Notes under the pieces: generated by a model | Seen by the model: only the letters and a program-made list of their open reading frames with translations | Told to the model about the DNA's origin: nothing | Database searches by the model: none | DNA from: CAYJKB01 sp964370625 | GTDB taxonomy: Bacteria; Bacillota; Clostridia; Oscillospirales; Butyricicoccaceae | Assembly (NCBI GenBank): GCA_964370625.1 | Contig: CAYJKB010000005.1 | Span: 1-64,000, forward strand | Reading direction: 5' to 3' | Length of the DNA stretch: 64,000 nt | Shown here: in pieces, positions 26,292 through 38,708 of the stretch | How the letters are laid out: the number at the start of each line of letters is the position of its first letter | Numbering within the stretch: the first letter of the stretch is position 1 | Translations under genes and position numbers: made by a program

Positions 26292-26331
26292 AAAAGGTTG
26301 TGACGAAATTTTCATTTCATCACAACCTTTT
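26292..26331 (-). terminator. Terminator after dnaJ
   Basis: AAAAGGTTGTGACGAAA / TTTCATCACAACCTTTT (one mismatch), ending the heat-shock operon on the minus strand. Confidence 0.85.
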
Positions 26332-26338
26332 AAAATAT

Positions 26339-27493
26339 TTACACACCTGTAAACATATCTTTTACTTTATCCCAAAACCCTTTACGATGTGCAGAGTTTT
26401 CATCAGTATATGAGTCATCAAATTCACGTAGAATTTCCTTTTGACGTGAAGTTAAATTGCGTGGAACTTCAACACTTATAGTAACATATTGGTCACCTTT
26501 GCCACGTCCGTTAAGTGCTGTGATACCTTTTCCCTTCATACGGAAAATAGTGCCACTTTGAGTGCCCTCAGGTATGCTGTATTCAACTTTTCCATCAATA
26601 GTAGGTACAATTAGCTTATCGCCTAGAGCTGCTTGAGCAAAGGAAATAGGTATTTCACATAACACATCATAACCTTGACGAGTGAAAAGTGGATGAGGAC
26701 GAATGCCAATAGTGATAATTACATCACCAGTAGGGCCTCCATTTGTTCCAGCACTACCTTGACCACGAAGTGAAATACTTTGACCGTCATCAATACCAGC
26801 AGGAATTTTTACAGACACTTTATGTGGCTTGCGTACTTTTCCATTTCCATGACAAGTATTACAAGGTTCTGAAATAATCTTTCCTTTACCATTACAAGTA
26901 GAACAAGTTGCTGTTGATTGGAATACACCAAGAGGTGTACGCTGTGCAGTTTTAACTTGACCTGTACCACCACAAGTAGAACAAGTTGTAGGTGCTGTTC
27001 CTTTTTTAGCCCCAGTACCACCACAAGTATCACAATTTTCGATACGATTTATTGAAATTTCTTTTTCACAACCAAATGCTGCTTCTTCAAAAGAAATCAT
27101 TTGTTCAAGATGAATTGTATCACCTTTACGTGGAGCATTATTTCTGCTACGTGAACTTCCGCCGAATCCACCACCGAAAAAGCTGCCAAAGATATCACCT
27201 AAATCAATATCTTCAAAACCACCACCAAAGCCGCCGCCAAATCCGCCAGCTCCAGCACCATACTGAGGGTCTACCCCAGCGTGACCAAATTGGTCATATT
27301 TTGATTTTTTAGAACCATCAGATAAAATTTCATAAGCTTCACTAACTTCTTTGAATTTACCTTCAGCTTCTTTATTATTTTTATTTACATCAGGGTGGTA
27401 TTTTTTAGCATATTTTCGATATGCTTTTTTAATTTCATCATCTGATGCATTTTTAGAAAGTCCTAAGACTTCATAATAATCTCTTTTTGCCAT
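26339..27493 (-). CDS. dnaJ: Chaperone DnaJ
   Basis: The 384-aa Hsp40 co-chaperone stimulates the DnaK ATPase and delivers unfolded clients. Full type I layout: J domain (1-70) with HPD in KYHPDVNK, Gly/Phe-rich linker (about 75-115), four zinc repeats ([32 protein letters not shown]; about 145-215) and C-terminal substrate-binding domains. Last gene of hrcA-grpE-dnaK-dnaJ, 115 bp after dnaK with a hairpin in the gap. Confidence 0.98.
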   Translation of the reverse strand: MAKRDYYEVLGLSKNASDDEIKKAYRKYAKKYHPDVNKNNKEAEGKFKEVSEAYEILSDGSKKSKYDQFGHAGVDPQYGAGAGGFGGGFGGGFEDIDLGDIFGSFFGGGFGGSSRSRNNAPRKGDTIHLEQMISFEEAAFGCEKEISINRIENCDTCGGTGAKKGTAPTTCSTCGGTGQVKTAQRTPLGVFQSTATCSTCNGKGKIISEPCNTCHGNGKVRKPHKVSVKIPAGIDDGQSISLRGQGSAGTNGGPTGDVIITIGIRPHPLFTRQGYDVLCEIPISFAQAALGDKLIVPTIDGKVEYSIPEGTQSGTIFRMKGKGITALNGRGKGDQYVTISVEVPRNLTSRQKEILREFDDSYTDENSAHRKGFWDKVKDMFTGV

Positions 27494-27523
27494 CGACGCT
27501 CACTCTCTCTAAAATCGCACTAG

Positions 27524-27556
27524 AAGGGCAGTGAAGAATTTCTTCATTCTGCCCTT
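27524..27556. other. Hairpin between dnaK and dnaJ
   Basis: AAGGGCAG / CTGCCCTT with an inner GAAGAA / CTTC pairing. No T-run follows in the operon direction, so it probably marks an RNA processing or stabilising site, or partial attenuation that keeps DnaJ below DnaK. Confidence 0.55.
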
Positions 27557-27608
27557 TAATGCTTTATATTAATATAAGTTTGTTTTAAATATTAACTTTG
27601 ACATATTG

Positions 27609-29486
<1,878 letters not shown>

Positions 29487-30053
29487 TTAATTTGCAACTT
29501 TAACCATCGCATGACGTATAACTACATCATTTGAAATAAAGCCACTTGTGAATACTTCAGCAATTACATTTTCGCCTAAGTTTTCATCTTCAATATGCAT
29601 CATAGCCTCGTGCATGTTAGGGTCAAACGCAGTTCCAACTTCAGCTGGAATAACTGTAACACCAATTTTTGCAAGTGCTTCTGTTAGAATAGTGAAAGTC
29701 ATTTCAATACCTTTTCTAAAATCAGCATCAGCAGTTTCATGTTTTAATGCACGCTCTAAATTGTCATACACAGGTAAAAACGCATTTACAGCACCAGAAA
29801 TTGCAGTTGCTTTTACAGCATCTTTTTCTTTAATGCTTCTACGTCTGAAGTTTTCATATTCTGCAGCTAGCCTTAAAAACTGGTCATTAACTTGTGCTAG
29901 TTGAAGTTTAAGTTGTGTCATAGGGTCGGCTGCTGTGGAGCCACCCATTAACTCGTTTTGAATATCTTCAAGAGAAAGATCTTCTGTGTAATCTACTTCC
30001 TCATCTAACATTTCTTCCGTTATTTCCTCATTATTCGTGTATTTTTCTTCCAT
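29487..30053 (-). CDS. grpE: Nucleotide exchange factor GrpE
   Basis: The 188-aa GrpE releases ADP from DnaK. It has an acidic N-terminal tail, a long coiled coil (about 60-105; LAAEYENFRRRSIKEKD) and the C-terminal beta domain (GTAFDPNMHEAMMHIED, GFISNDVVIRHAMVKVAN). The start at 30053 has GGAGG six bases upstream and overlaps the end of hrcA by 23 bp, indicating translational coupling. The longer frame to 30089 has no ribosome site. Confidence 0.97.
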   Translation of the reverse strand: MEEKYTNNEEITEEMLDEEVDYTEDLSLEDIQNELMGGSTAADPMTQLKLQLAQVNDQFLRLAAEYENFRRRSIKEKDAVKATAISGAVNAFLPVYDNLERALKHETADADFRKGIEMTFTILTEALAKIGVTVIPAEVGTAFDPNMHEAMMHIEDENLGENVIAEVFTSGFISNDVVIRHAMVKVAN

Positions 30054-31110
30054 TGTTGTCCTCCAATTTATTATCTGATAATTCATCAAAGCTTTCAGCT
30101 ATAAGACGGCTAAGTGCCTTTGCAAAAAGCGAAAGTTGGGCAGAGATATTTGCATAATCCATTCGACGTGGTCCTACTATGCCAATAACTCCATGACCAA
30201 GTTTTCCTATTGAGTAAGTTGCATAAATCATGCTAGAGTCAGACAATGGGTTTTGCCCATTTTCTGTACCAATTGCAATTTTAATACCATCATCATAAAG
30301 TTCAGGCTTGATTAATTCCATGCTATGTTTATCTGAAATAAAGTCCATAATTTCACGAGCTTTATTAACATCGCTATACTCTGGGAAATTTAAAAGTTTA
30401 GATGCTCCTTCTAAGAAATATTTGCTGTCCGTAAATTCACGAATTAATTCAGCTAAATATTCAGCAATAGGAGAAAGCAATGCTGTAATTCCCGCTGCAC
30501 GTTTTACAATATCAAAACGTTGTTCATTTATCATATCAAGTGAGATTCCTGTAAGTGTTTGATTTAACACATAAGTTAAAAGTTCAACTTCATTTTGTGA
30601 AACAGGGGAAGAAGTTTTAACAAGCTTGTTCTTAACTACTCCATTTGATGCAACAACAACAATTACAAATGTTATATCATCTACACGAACAATTTCAAAT
30701 GTACGAATTGACATTTTATCAAAAGTAGGTGTAACGGCGACAGCCGCATAATGTGTAAGATTTGAAATCAGCTGGCTAGCTTCAGAGATTAGCTTATCAA
30801 GTTCTTTAACTTTTAAGTTTAAAAGCTCATTTGCAGCATTTACTATACTAGGTGGTAAATCATGCATTTCCATAAGTTCATCTACATAAAGTCTATATCC
30901 ACTAGTTGATGGAACTCTACCAGATGATGTATGAGTTTTTTCTAAAAAACCAAGTTCTTCAAGTTCACTCATCTCATTTCTAATAGTAGCAGGTGATAAA
31001 CCAAGTTCAGGACGAGATGCAACAGCTTTTGATCCTACAGGCTCTGCTGTATCTATATAATCATTTATTATAGCACGCAGTATTGCTTTTTTGCGTTCTG
31101 TAAGCTTCAC
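30031..31110 (-). CDS. hrcA: Heat-inducible transcription repressor HrcA
   Basis: The 359-aa repressor binds CIRCE operators and depends on GroEL for activity. The N-terminal winged helix (LTERKKAILRAIINDYIDTAEPVGSK; LSPATIRNEMSELEELGFL) is followed by the GAF-like domain and C-terminal IGKLGHGVIGIVGPRRMDYA. First gene of its operon and autoregulated: two CIRCE boxes lie in its promoter at 31132-31200. Confidence 0.97.
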   Translation of the reverse strand: MKLTERKKAILRAIINDYIDTAEPVGSKAVASRPELGLSPATIRNEMSELEELGFLEKTHTSSGRVPSTSGYRLYVDELMEMHDLPPSIVNAANELLNLKVKELDKLISEASQLISNLTHYAAVAVTPTFDKMSIRTFEIVRVDDITFVIVVVASNGVVKNKLVKTSSPVSQNEVELLTYVLNQTLTGISLDMINEQRFDIVKRAAGITALLSPIAEYLAELIREFTDSKYFLEGASKLLNFPEYSDVNKAREIMDFISDKHSMELIKPELYDDGIKIAIGTENGQNPLSDSSMIYATYSIGKLGHGVIGIVGPRRMDYANISAQLSLFAKALSRLIAESFDELSDNKLEDNNGRKIHE

Positions 31111-31131
31111 AATATCAATCCTTTCTCGAAT

Positions 31132-31158
31132 TTAGCACTCTATGTGTTTAAGTGCTAA
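31132..31158. promoter_or_regulatory. CIRCE operator 1
   Basis: TTAGCACTC-N9-AAGTGCTAA; one base differs from the consensus GAGTGCTAA. It lies between the -10 and the hrcA start. Confidence 0.93.
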
Positions 31159-31162
31159 AATA

Positions 31163-31191
31163 AATGTACCACATTAGCACTCTTAAGTCAA
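31163..31191 (-). promoter_or_regulatory. hrcA operon promoter
   Basis: Minus strand TTGACT (31186-31191), 17-bp spacer, TACATT (31163-31168). The -35 falls inside CIRCE 2, and CIRCE 1 covers the start region. Confidence 0.75.
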
Positions 31192-31200
31192 GAGTGATAA
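31174..31200. promoter_or_regulatory. CIRCE operator 2
   Basis: TTAGCACTC-N9-GAGTGATAA; one base off consensus. Centre-to-centre distance from CIRCE 1 is 42 bp, four helical turns. Confidence 0.92.
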
Positions 31201-31490
31201 TTGAACAAATTGTAAATATAAAGTATATATTTTAAAAACATATAAAATAATATTTTGAATGAAATCAAGATAGCTTTGTCAAAAAATATATTCAGCTGAT
31301 AAATAAGCAGAAATTATAGGGCATTATAAATAAGAAATCAATTAAATTCGGCATATATTATTATAATTTTCATAGTATTTCAGCTTATACATTATATAGT
31401 AAAGTACGATGGCTGTTGTATGTAGACAATTTTATGCTTTTGTGTTACAATAATTAATAAATTAAAATTTCTCATTTATGAGGTGAAACT
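31201..31490. other. Divergent A/T-rich gap between hrcA and lepA
   Basis: About 290 bp of very A/T-rich sequence. Apart from the lepA promoter (31423-31451) and its ribosome site I see no structure or frame worth calling. Confidence 0.5.
31423..31451 (+). promoter_or_regulatory. Promoter of lepA
   Basis: TAGACA (31423-31428), 17-bp spacer, TACAAT (31446-31451). Confidence 0.5.
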
Positions 31491-33299
31491 GTGAAAGATA
31501 AAAGCAAACTTAGGAATTTTTCGATTATAGCACATATAGACCATGGTAAATCAACTCTAGCAGACCGTTTACTGGAGCTATGTGAAGCTGTAACAAAGCG
31601 TGAGATGGAAAGCCAACTGCTTGACAACATGGATTTAGAGCGTGAGCGTGGCATTACAATTAAAGCACGTGCTGTGCGTTTTGATTATAAAGCACTTGAT
31701 GGTCAAATTTACAATATGAACTTAATTGATACACCAGGGCACGTTGACTTTAACTATGAAGTATCTCGTTCGCTTGCAGCATGTGAAGGTGCTGTGCTTG
31801 TTGTTGATGCAGCGCAAGGTATTGAAGCTCAAACACTTGCAAATACTTATTTAGCGCTTGACCATGACATGGAAATTGTACCTGTTATAAATAAAATCGA
31901 CTTACCTTCTGCTGACCCTAAACGTGTAAAGCAAGAAGTTGAGGATATTATAGGCATACCAGCTGAAGATAGCCCTGAAATTTCTGCAAAAATGGGTATT
32001 AATATTCGTGATGTATTAGAACGAATAGTAACTGATATTCCAGCTCCTGAAGGTGATGATGAAAAGCCACTTAAAGCACTTATATTCGATAGTCAATATG
32101 ATAGTTATCGTGGTGTAATCGTTTATATGCGTATCATGGAAGGTTCAATCAAGCCCGGCATGAAAGTTAAAATGATGGCAACAGGTGCTGAATTTACAGT
32201 TGTTGAGACGGGATATTTAAAGCCTTTTGGCATGGACGCTTGTGAAGATTTAGTTGCTGGTGAAGTTGGGTATTTTACAGCTAGTATCAAAAATGTAACA
32301 GATACTAGGGTGGGTGACACTGTAACATCTGTTGAAAATCCATCTAATGAAGCTTTAGCTGGTTATAGACCTGCACAGCCAATGGTATTCTCAGGGATTT
32401 ATCCTGCTGACGGTGCAAAATATGTAGATTTACGTGATGCACTTGATAAACTTATATTAAATGATGCGTCACTAACTTATGAACCTGAATCTTCTGTAGC
32501 ACTTGGATTTGGTTATCGTTGTGGGTTCTTAGGACTTTTACACATGGAAATTATTCAAGAGCGATTAGAACGTGAATATAATCTTGATTTAATCACAACA
32601 GCTCCATCTGTTATATATAAAGTAAAGCTTACATCAGGCGAAGAAAAGTTCATTGACAACCCACTGAATTATCCAGAGCCAACAGAGCTTGATTATGCTG
32701 AAGAACCAATGGTTAAAGCAAATATCATAACTCCGTCTGATTATGTTGGAAACATCATGGATTTATGCCAAGATAGACGTGGCGTATTTAAAGATATGAA
32801 ATATCTTGATACTACACGTGTTGAATTGCATTATGAATTGCCATTAAATGAAATCGTTTATGATTTCTTTGATGCACTAAAATCACGTACAAAAGGTTAT
32901 GCTTCGTTTGATTATGAAATGATGGGCTATGTGAGAAGTAAGCTTGTAAAACTTGATGTTTTATTAAATGGTGATATAGTCGATGCACTTTCATTTATTG
33001 TACACACAGAAAAAGCATATGCTCGTGGTAGAAGGATTGCAGAAAAATTAAAAGAACATATTCCACGTCAAATGTTTGAAATCCCTGTTCAGCTTGCGAT
33101 AGGTAATAAAGTTATTGCTCGTGAAACTGTAAAAGCTATGCGTAAAGACGTACTTGCTAAATGTTATGGTGGGGATATTACACGTAAGAAAAAACTTCTT
33201 GAAAAACAAAAAGAAGGTAAAAAGCGTATGCGTTCTTTAGGTACGGTTGAAGTGCCACAAGAAGCATTTATGGCGGTGCTAAAACTTGATGAGGAATAA
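31491..33299 (+). CDS. lepA: Elongation factor 4 (LepA)
   Basis: The 602-aa ribosome-associated GTPase can back-translocate stalled ribosomes and helps 30S assembly. G1 is [14 protein letters not shown] (15-28), followed by switch and G3 DTPGHVDF, G4 NKIDLP, domains II and III, then the LepA-specific C-terminal domain ([38 protein letters not shown]). GTG start with GAGGTG five bases upstream. hemW overlaps its end. Confidence 0.98.
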   Translation: MKDKSKLRNFSIIAHIDHGKSTLADRLLELCEAVTKREMESQLLDNMDLERERGITIKARAVRFDYKALDGQIYNMNLIDTPGHVDFNYEVSRSLAACEGAVLVVDAAQGIEAQTLANTYLALDHDMEIVPVINKIDLPSADPKRVKQEVEDIIGIPAEDSPEISAKMGINIRDVLERIVTDIPAPEGDDEKPLKALIFDSQYDSYRGVIVYMRIMEGSIKPGMKVKMMATGAEFTVVETGYLKPFGMDACEDLVAGEVGYFTASIKNVTDTRVGDTVTSVENPSNEALAGYRPAQPMVFSGIYPADGAKYVDLRDALDKLILNDASLTYEPESSVALGFGYRCGFLGLLHMEIIQERLEREYNLDLITTAPSVIYKVKLTSGEEKFIDNPLNYPEPTELDYAEEPMVKANIITPSDYVGNIMDLCQDRRGVFKDMKYLDTTRVELHYELPLNEIVYDFFDALKSRTKGYASFDYEMMGYVRSKLVKLDVLLNGDIVDALSFIVHTEKAYARGRRIAEKLKEHIPRQMFEIPVQLAIGNKVIARETVKAMRKDVLAKCYGGDITRKKKLLEKQKEGKKRMRSLGTVEVPQEAFMAVLKLDEE

Positions 33300-34452
33300 T
33301 AGAATAAGTTTTAAGGCGCCAGCTTTAAAACCTCGTCTTGGGATTTATGTTCATGTGCCGTTTTGTGTGTCAAAATGTTCATATTGCGATTTCTATTCAA
33401 TTATACCTAATGGAAAAGCTGTTGATGAATATATTAATGCAGTGAAAAAACACTTAATTGAATATGCAAATATTTGCACACAATATTCTGTTGATACAAT
33501 ATATTTTGGTGGTGGTACACCATCTGCAATTGGAGCTAAAAACATTGAAAGCATACTTAAAACTATAAGAAAAAGTTTTGCAGTTTCAAAAAACGCAGAA
33601 ATTACTTGCGAAGTAAATCCAGATAGCGCTGATAAGCGGTTTTTATCAAAGATTTATAAATCAGGTGTAAATCGTTTATCTATTGGTATTCAATCAGCAA
33701 ATGATGAAAATTTGATAATGTTAGGTCGCCGCCATAATTTTGAAACAGCACAGAAAACTGTTGAATTTGCAAAAAAAGCCAAATTTTCTAATATTTCAGT
33801 TGATTTCATGTATGGATTGCAAGGACAAAATCTTAAAGACGTTATTGATGAATTAAATGAATTTATTGAACTAGATGTTCAGCATATTTCAACATATCAA
33901 TTAAAGCTTGAAGAAGGCACTAAGATGTATAAGGAAGCTCCAATTTTGCCAGATGAAGACACTAGTGCTGATATGTATTTAGAAATTTCAAAAAGGCTTA
34001 AAGCATTTGGTTTTGAGCATTATGAAATATCTAATTTCGCTAAAGCTTCATGTCAGAGCCAACATAACAACAAATATTGGGATTTATCAGAATATCTTGG
34101 AATAGGGCCTTCGGCGCATTCTTATTTAGGTGGCAAAAGATTTTATTTTGATAGTGATGTTAGCCGTTATGTAAATGCTATAAAAAATGGTGATGATATA
34201 GTAGTTGATGAAGATGAAATTAGCTATGAAGAGCGTCATTGCGAATACATTATGCTGAAACTTCGCACAACACAAGGTATAACTGAAACAGAGTTTCAAA
34301 ATAAATTTTCAGCAGAATTCTTAAAATATGAAGAACGCATGAAACCATTTTTAGATACAGGACATATGACATTTAAAGATGGAAATTATGCATTAACAGA
34401 GCAAGGATTTTTAATTTCAAATACAATAATTTCAAAAATAATAGATGAATAA
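33289..34452 (+). CDS. hemW: Radical SAM heme chaperone HemW
   Basis: The 387-aa radical SAM protein has Cys26, Cys30 and Cys33 (CVSKCSYC) for the 4Fe-4S cluster, GGGTPSAIG, and the HemW C-terminal domain with HNxxYW as [16 protein letters not shown]. HemW binds heme and hands it to apoproteins; it is often misnamed coproporphyrinogen III oxidase. The start is uncertain: ATG at 33289 or TTG at 33286, both inside the last codons of lepA, so translation is coupled. The lepA-hemW order is the standard Firmicute arrangement. Confidence 0.93.
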   Translation: MRNNRISFKAPALKPRLGIYVHVPFCVSKCSYCDFYSIIPNGKAVDEYINAVKKHLIEYANICTQYSVDTIYFGGGTPSAIGAKNIESILKTIRKSFAVSKNAEITCEVNPDSADKRFLSKIYKSGVNRLSIGIQSANDENLIMLGRRHNFETAQKTVEFAKKAKFSNISVDFMYGLQGQNLKDVIDELNEFIELDVQHISTYQLKLEEGTKMYKEAPILPDEDTSADMYLEISKRLKAFGFEHYEISNFAKASCQSQHNNKYWDLSEYLGIGPSAHSYLGGKRFYFDSDVSRYVNAIKNGDDIVVDEDEISYEERHCEYIMLKLRTTQGITETEFQNKFSAEFLKYEERMKPFLDTGHMTFKDGNYALTEQGFLISNTIISKIIDE

Positions 34453-34509
34453 ACTGCCTTTGCAGTTATTATAAATTTAAAATTCAAAATTTAAGTGGAG
34501 GTTTTCTTT

Positions 34510-34779
34510 ATGAGAGCAGTTGTAACAGTAACAGGAAAAGATGGTGTTGGAATTATCGCAAAAGTAACCACAAAACTTGCAGAAAAAAACATTAATATTC
34601 TTGATATTCGCCAAAATGTACTAGAAGATATTTTTTCTATGGTAATGTTGATTGATATTTCATCATGCAGTGTAGATTTTTCAGAACTTGCAGAAATTAT
34701 GGACAAGCATGGCATAGAAATTGGCATGAAAATCCGTACAATGCATGAAAAAATATTTGATGCAATGCATCGTATATAG
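34510..34779 (+). CDS. ACT domain protein (UPF0237 type)
   Basis: The 89-aa protein consists of a single ACT fold (RAVVTVTGKDGVGIIAKVTTKLAEKNINILDIRQ), expected to bind a small ligand such as an amino acid. It is almost always paired with a UPF0210 gene, as here (14 bp downstream). The ATG at 34510 follows GTGGAGG; the in-frame GTG at 34495 is part of that site and is rejected. Function unknown; probably a regulatory subunit of its partner. Confidence 0.9.
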   Translation: MRAVVTVTGKDGVGIIAKVTTKLAEKNINILDIRQNVLEDIFSMVMLIDISSCSVDFSELAEIMDKHGIEIGMKIRTMHEKIFDAMHRI

Positions 34780-34793
34780 TGGGGTATGGGTAA

Positions 34794-36152
34794 ATGATAA
34801 ATTCTTATGATATACTTGAAACCATAAAAATGATTGAAGAAGAAAATCTTGATATTCGTACAATTACAATGGGGATTTCTCTTCGTGATTTAGCGTCAGA
34901 TGATATTGATGTATTATCACAAAAAATATATGATAAAATCACAAAAAGAGCAGAACACTTAGTTAAAACAGGCGAAGATATTGAGCGTGAGCTTGGTATT
35001 CCTATTATTAATAAACGTATATCTGTGACACCAATTGCAATGGTTGGTGCCACATCTAACGCAACTAGCTATGTAAAAATCGCTCAAGCATTAGATAGAG
35101 CTGCACAAACTGTTGGCGTAAACTTTATTGGCGGATTTTCAGCTTTAGTACATAAAGGTTTTTCTAAAGGCGATGAAATCTTAATAAATTCTATTCCAGA
35201 AGCTTTAGCTATAACAAATCATGTTTGTTCTTCTGTAAATGTTGCGACTACGAAAGCTGGTATTAACCTTGATGCTATTGAATTAATGGGTCGTGTTATA
35301 AAACAATGTGCTGAACATACTAAAGATAATAATTCTATCGGCTGCGCAAAGCTTGTTGTATTTGCAAATGCGCCTGATGATAATCCATTTATGGCAGGTG
35401 CATTCCATGGTATTGGTGAGCCTGAAAGCGTAATAAATGTTGGTGTATCAGGCCCTGGTGTTGTACAAGCTGCGATTGCACGTGCTGGTGATTGTGATAT
35501 TGGTACTGTTGCAAATGTAATTAAGAAAACAGCATTTAAAATAACTCGTATGGGCCATTTAGTTGGTAAAGAAGCATCAGCAAGACTGGGTGTACCATTC
35601 GGTATAGTTGATGTATCTCTTGCACCAACTCCAGCTATTGGAGACTCTGTTGCTCGCATTTTGGAAGAAGTTGGACTTGAAAGCTGTGGCACACATGGTA
35701 CAACTGCAATTCTTGCAATGCTAAATGATGCTGTTAAAAAAGGTGGACTTATGGCTACATCTAACGTTGGTGGTCTATCTGGTGCATTTATTCCTGTGTC
35801 AGAAGATGAAGGAATGATTGCTGCTGTTCGCAGTGGAGCATTATCATTTGACAAACTAGAAGCTATGACTGCTGTGTGTTCTGTTGGTCTTGACATGATT
35901 GCAGTTCCAGGGGATACTCCAGCAGAAATTATTTCAGCTATCATCGCAGATGAAATTGCTATTGGTGTAGTAAATAATAAAACTACAGCTGTTCGTGTTA
36001 TTCCAGCTTATGGTAAAAAAGTTGGAGACGAAGTTGAATACGGTGGACTTTTAGGTTCTGCACCTATTATGAAAATCGGCACACATTCGCCAGCTAAATT
36101 TATTCATCGTGGTGGAAGGATTCCAGCACCACTTCATTCACTTAAAAACTAA
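34794..36152 (+). CDS. UPF0210 / DUF711 (PFL-like) protein
   Basis: The 452-aa protein of the UPF0210 family has a fold related to glycyl radical enzymes (pyruvate formate-lyase barrel) but no known reaction. Family stretches are [46 protein letters not shown] and [16 protein letters not shown] see no glycyl radical motif, consistent with the family. The GTGGGG-type site before the ATG and the 14-bp gap show co-expression with the ACT protein. A strong palindrome follows. Confidence 0.9.
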   Translation: MINSYDILETIKMIEEENLDIRTITMGISLRDLASDDIDVLSQKIYDKITKRAEHLVKTGEDIERELGIPIINKRISVTPIAMVGATSNATSYVKIAQALDRAAQTVGVNFIGGFSALVHKGFSKGDEILINSIPEALAITNHVCSSVNVATTKAGINLDAIELMGRVIKQCAEHTKDNNSIGCAKLVVFANAPDDNPFMAGAFHGIGEPESVINVGVSGPGVVQAAIARAGDCDIGTVANVIKKTAFKITRMGHLVGKEASARLGVPFGIVDVSLAPTPAIGDSVARILEEVGLESCGTHGTTAILAMLNDAVKKGGLMATSNVGGLSGAFIPVSEDEGMIAAVRSGALSFDKLEAMTAVCSVGLDMIAVPGDTPAEIISAIIADEIAIGVVNNKTTAVRVIPAYGKKVGDEVEYGGLLGSAPIMKIGTHSPAKFIHRGGRIPAPLHSLKN

Positions 36153-36166
36153 GCAAAATATAAAAG

Positions 36167-36197
36167 TGGGGGTGTGTCGCAATGCGACACACCCCCT
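36167..36197. repeat. GC-rich palindrome GGGGTGTGTCG, copy B
   Basis: Perfect arms GGGGGTGTGTCG (36168-36179) and CGACACACCCCC (36185-36196), then TAAAAC. Same unit as at 15715-15745, again just after a plus-strand gene end. It may stop transcription but has no proper T-run. Confidence 0.72.
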
Positions 36198-36331
36198 AAA
36201 ACAAATCAGGATTTATTTTAACTTTTTTATGTATAGAAAAGTCTTGCACACTTCAATTTTTCGACATAACAGTGTGAAAATAGAATACAATAAGTAATGT
36301 AATTAGATAAAAATACTGATAGTGTCGAAAA

Positions 36332-37504
36332 TTATTCTTTTCGAAGAAGTTTTGATGCAAAATTATCGATTAGAAGAGCACCAATAGGAGCAGTTATAAT
36401 AATTGAAAGCACTGCAACAGTCAGCACAGTTTGTCCAACATCAAGTCCTAAAGTCAATGGAATTGAACCTATTGCAGCTTGAACAGTTGCCTTTGGGATA
36501 TATGAAAACGCTGCAAATAGTCGCTCACGCATTGGTGTACTAGTCTTAGCAAAACAGAAAAACACACCAATTACACGAATAATTAACACTAATAAAAGTA
36601 GGATAATAACACTTATTCCAGCCTTTAAGGCATAATCTACATTTATAATTGCACCCACTAATACAAAAAGCCAAATTTCAGCACAAGACCAAAGTGCTGA
36701 ATATTTTTTTGCAAGTCTTGTTGACAAATCTATGTTATGAAATTTAATTACAGCACCAAAAGTCATAACAGCTAGTAAACCAGAGAAACCAATAACTCCA
36801 GTTAAAGCATCTTCGATAGTTACTAGAATAAAAGCAATAGATAGCATGATAATTACTTTAACCGTGTCACGCATTCGAAATTTTTTAAAGAATTTCAGCA
36901 AAGCAAATCCTATTATAATTCCAACAAATAAACCAAAAATAATTGAAGTAGGTATTGTGATAAAGGACAAGGCACTAATTTGACCTGTAGTTAAAAGTCC
37001 TGTTACAGCTGTAAATAATATAATTACAAAAATATCATCTACAGCAGCACCAGCCATAACTGTCTGTACAATTTTAGGGGAATACCCTTCATCATTTAGT
37101 TTAATCATTCTAGGAACGATTACAGCAGGAGATACAGCTGCTGTTACAGTACCAATTAATACAGCTTCAAGATATGTAATATCAAAAAATAAAGGTGCAA
37201 GAAGTGTAATTGCTGAAATTTCAAATATAGCGGGTAAAAAACACATTAAAAAAGCAGGGCGACCAACAGCTTTTAAATCAGCAATATTTAAATTTAAACC
37301 AGCACGAATTAAAATAATGATAAGTGCAATTTTGCGAAGGTCAGCTGAAATGTTTAAAATGCTATCATCTAAAAGGTCAAACCCAAACGAGCCAATAAGC
37401 ACACCAGCAATTAACATTCCGACAAGTGGAGGAAGTTTCATAAGTTCAAAAACTTTGCCGAGTGTCAGCCCTATTAAAAATATTAATGCAAGCGAAAGAA
37501 GCAT
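36332..37504 (-). CDS. Cation:proton antiporter (CPA family)
   Basis: The 390-aa membrane protein has 11-12 hydrophobic segments of the Na+/H+ exchanger family (PF00999): FLIGLTLGKVFELMKLPPLVGML at the start, GTVTAAVSPAVIVPRM and GAAVDDIFVIILFTA, whose Asp pair matches the ion-binding core, and GFSGLLAVMTFGAV. It exchanges Na+ or K+ for H+ across the membrane. ATG at 37504 has GGGGA upstream and starts one base after the preceding stop; the longer open frame overlaps that gene and is rejected. End of a five-gene minus-strand group. Confidence 0.9.
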   Translation of the reverse strand: MLLSLALIFLIGLTLGKVFELMKLPPLVGMLIAGVLIGSFGFDLLDDSILNISADLRKIALIIILIRAGLNLNIADLKAVGRPAFLMCFLPAIFEISAITLLAPLFFDITYLEAVLIGTVTAAVSPAVIVPRMIKLNDEGYSPKIVQTVMAGAAVDDIFVIILFTAVTGLLTTGQISALSFITIPTSIIFGLFVGIIIGFALLKFFKKFRMRDTVKVIIMLSIAFILVTIEDALTGVIGFSGLLAVMTFGAVIKFHNIDLSTRLAKKYSALWSCAEIWLFVLVGAIINVDYALKAGISVIILLLLVLIIRVIGVFFCFAKTSTPMRERLFAAFSYIPKATVQAAIGSIPLTLGLDVGQTVLTVAVLSIIITAPIGALLIDNFASKLLRKE

Positions 37505-37505
37505 A

Positions 37506-38018
37506 TTATATTCCCCATTTTTTACGATATTCAACAACTTTATCAAAGATAAATTGAGCATTTCCTTTTGCATAATTCAAAGGTATTTGAATATGCTCAA
37601 GTCCAAATTTATTAGTGAATTTAATATTTCTGCTTTGACCAAAACTTAAGTCTTTTAAAATTTTATCTTCATTAAAAAGTTTAATTGTTATCATCTTATT
37701 TCCGCCGAAAGTTATCATATCAACTTGAGAAATATTTTCCCATGGAATAAATCCAACGGCAAACATAGTTGAATTATCAGTTATCCCATCTTTATCAATT
37801 ATCATAACAGGTTTTGGATTAAGCAATTTATTTAAAATGAAATATCCACAAATTCCAAAAAAGATAATGGAAAAACAACTTACAACCACAACAAAAACAT
37901 CATGTGGCTCAAGATTTATAAAAATAATACCAAGTGTGACAAACATAATACTGCCAACAAACATAAGTAAAGTTTTAGGCATACTTTGCTCAACAATTAA
38001 TTCATCATTTAAATTCAT
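37506..38018 (-). CDS. Two-TM protein resembling the STM3941 family
   Basis: The 170-aa protein has two membrane helices (about 16-35 and 40-62) followed by a soluble C-terminal domain (about 70-170; VMIIDKDGITDNST, FIPWENISQVDM) that resembles STM3941-like and PH-like membrane-anchored proteins. Function unknown. It lies 9 bp after lrgB and 1 bp before the antiporter gene, so it is surely co-expressed with both; a role in ion or membrane homeostasis is a guess from that. Confidence 0.75.
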   Translation of the reverse strand: MNLNDELIVEQSMPKTLLMFVGSIMFVTLGIIFINLEPHDVFVVVVSCFSIIFFGICGYFILNKLLNPKPVMIIDKDGITDNSTMFAVGFIPWENISQVDMITFGGNKMITIKLFNEDKILKDLSFGQSRNIKFTNKFGLEHIQIPLNYAKGNAQFIFDKVVEYRKKWGI

Positions 38019-38027
38019 AATTTTCTC

Positions 38028-38708
38028 CTAAAACATAATCGAAACTAAAAGCGAGGTCATAATCCCTGTAACACCAATAGAAAGCCCGCTCATAGCACCT
38101 ACAGTTTCATTAATTTGTACAGCACGAGATGTGCCAACAGCATGGGAAGCTGCACCAATAGCAACACCAACTGCTATGTCATCAGTAATTTTAAAGAATT
38201 TTAATATTTCAGGCAACATGGTAGCACCTGTTAATCCTGCAACAGTTACAGCTAACATAATAATAGAAGTAAGCCCACCTAAATTTGCAGTAATCGATAA
38301 AGCAATAGGAGTTGTTACAGATTTTGCAATTAACGAATTATAAATAATTTCATCTATAGCAAAAAGTCGACATAGATAAGTTAAGCTTAAAATAGCTGTG
38401 ATAGAGCTCGCAAAAGAGCCAACTAAAATGGGTAATAAATTTTTGCAAAGTACATCTATTTGTCGATAAATTGGAATTGCAAGCATACAAGTGATTGGAG
38501 TTAAAAAGAAAGTAAGAATAGAAGCATGGGAGTTATATTCTTCAGAATTCACACCCAAAACTACAAGCATAATAATTAAAATAGCTGTACCTATTAAAAT
38601 TGGAGAGAAAATTGGATTTTTATATTTTGCATTAATTTTTGCACCAATAGAAAATGCTACTATAGTAGAAGCAACCCAAAAAAATGAAGATGAAGTGATA
38701 ATTTCCAT
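38028..38708 (-). CDS. lrgB: LrgB family membrane protein
   Basis: The 226-aa partner of LrgA has about six membrane helices and the family stretches KSVTTPIALSITANLGG and GAASHAVGTSRAVQINETVGAMSGL. LrgAB/CidAB were described as holin-like regulators of murein hydrolases; in Bacillus and Streptococcus related pairs move pyruvate. Which applies here cannot be read from sequence. Start ATG at 38708, directly abutting lrgA. Confidence 0.94.
   Translation of the reverse strand: MEIITSSSFFWVASTIVAFSIGAKINAKYKNPIFSPILIGTAILIIMLVVLGVNSEEYNSHASILTFFLTPITCMLAIPIYRQIDVLCKNLLPILVGSFASSITAILSLTYLCRLFAIDEIIYNSLIAKSVTTPIALSITANLGGLTSIIMLAVTVAGLTGATMLPEILKFFKITDDIAVGVAIGAASHAVGTSRAVQINETVGAMSGLSIGVTGIMTSLLVSIMF

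Noticed and set aside
35219..35944. 241-codon open frame antisense to the UPF0210 gene
   Set aside because: It mirrors codon phase of a clearly real gene; it has no ribosome site and low-complexity Ser/Thr/Ile/Pro composition.
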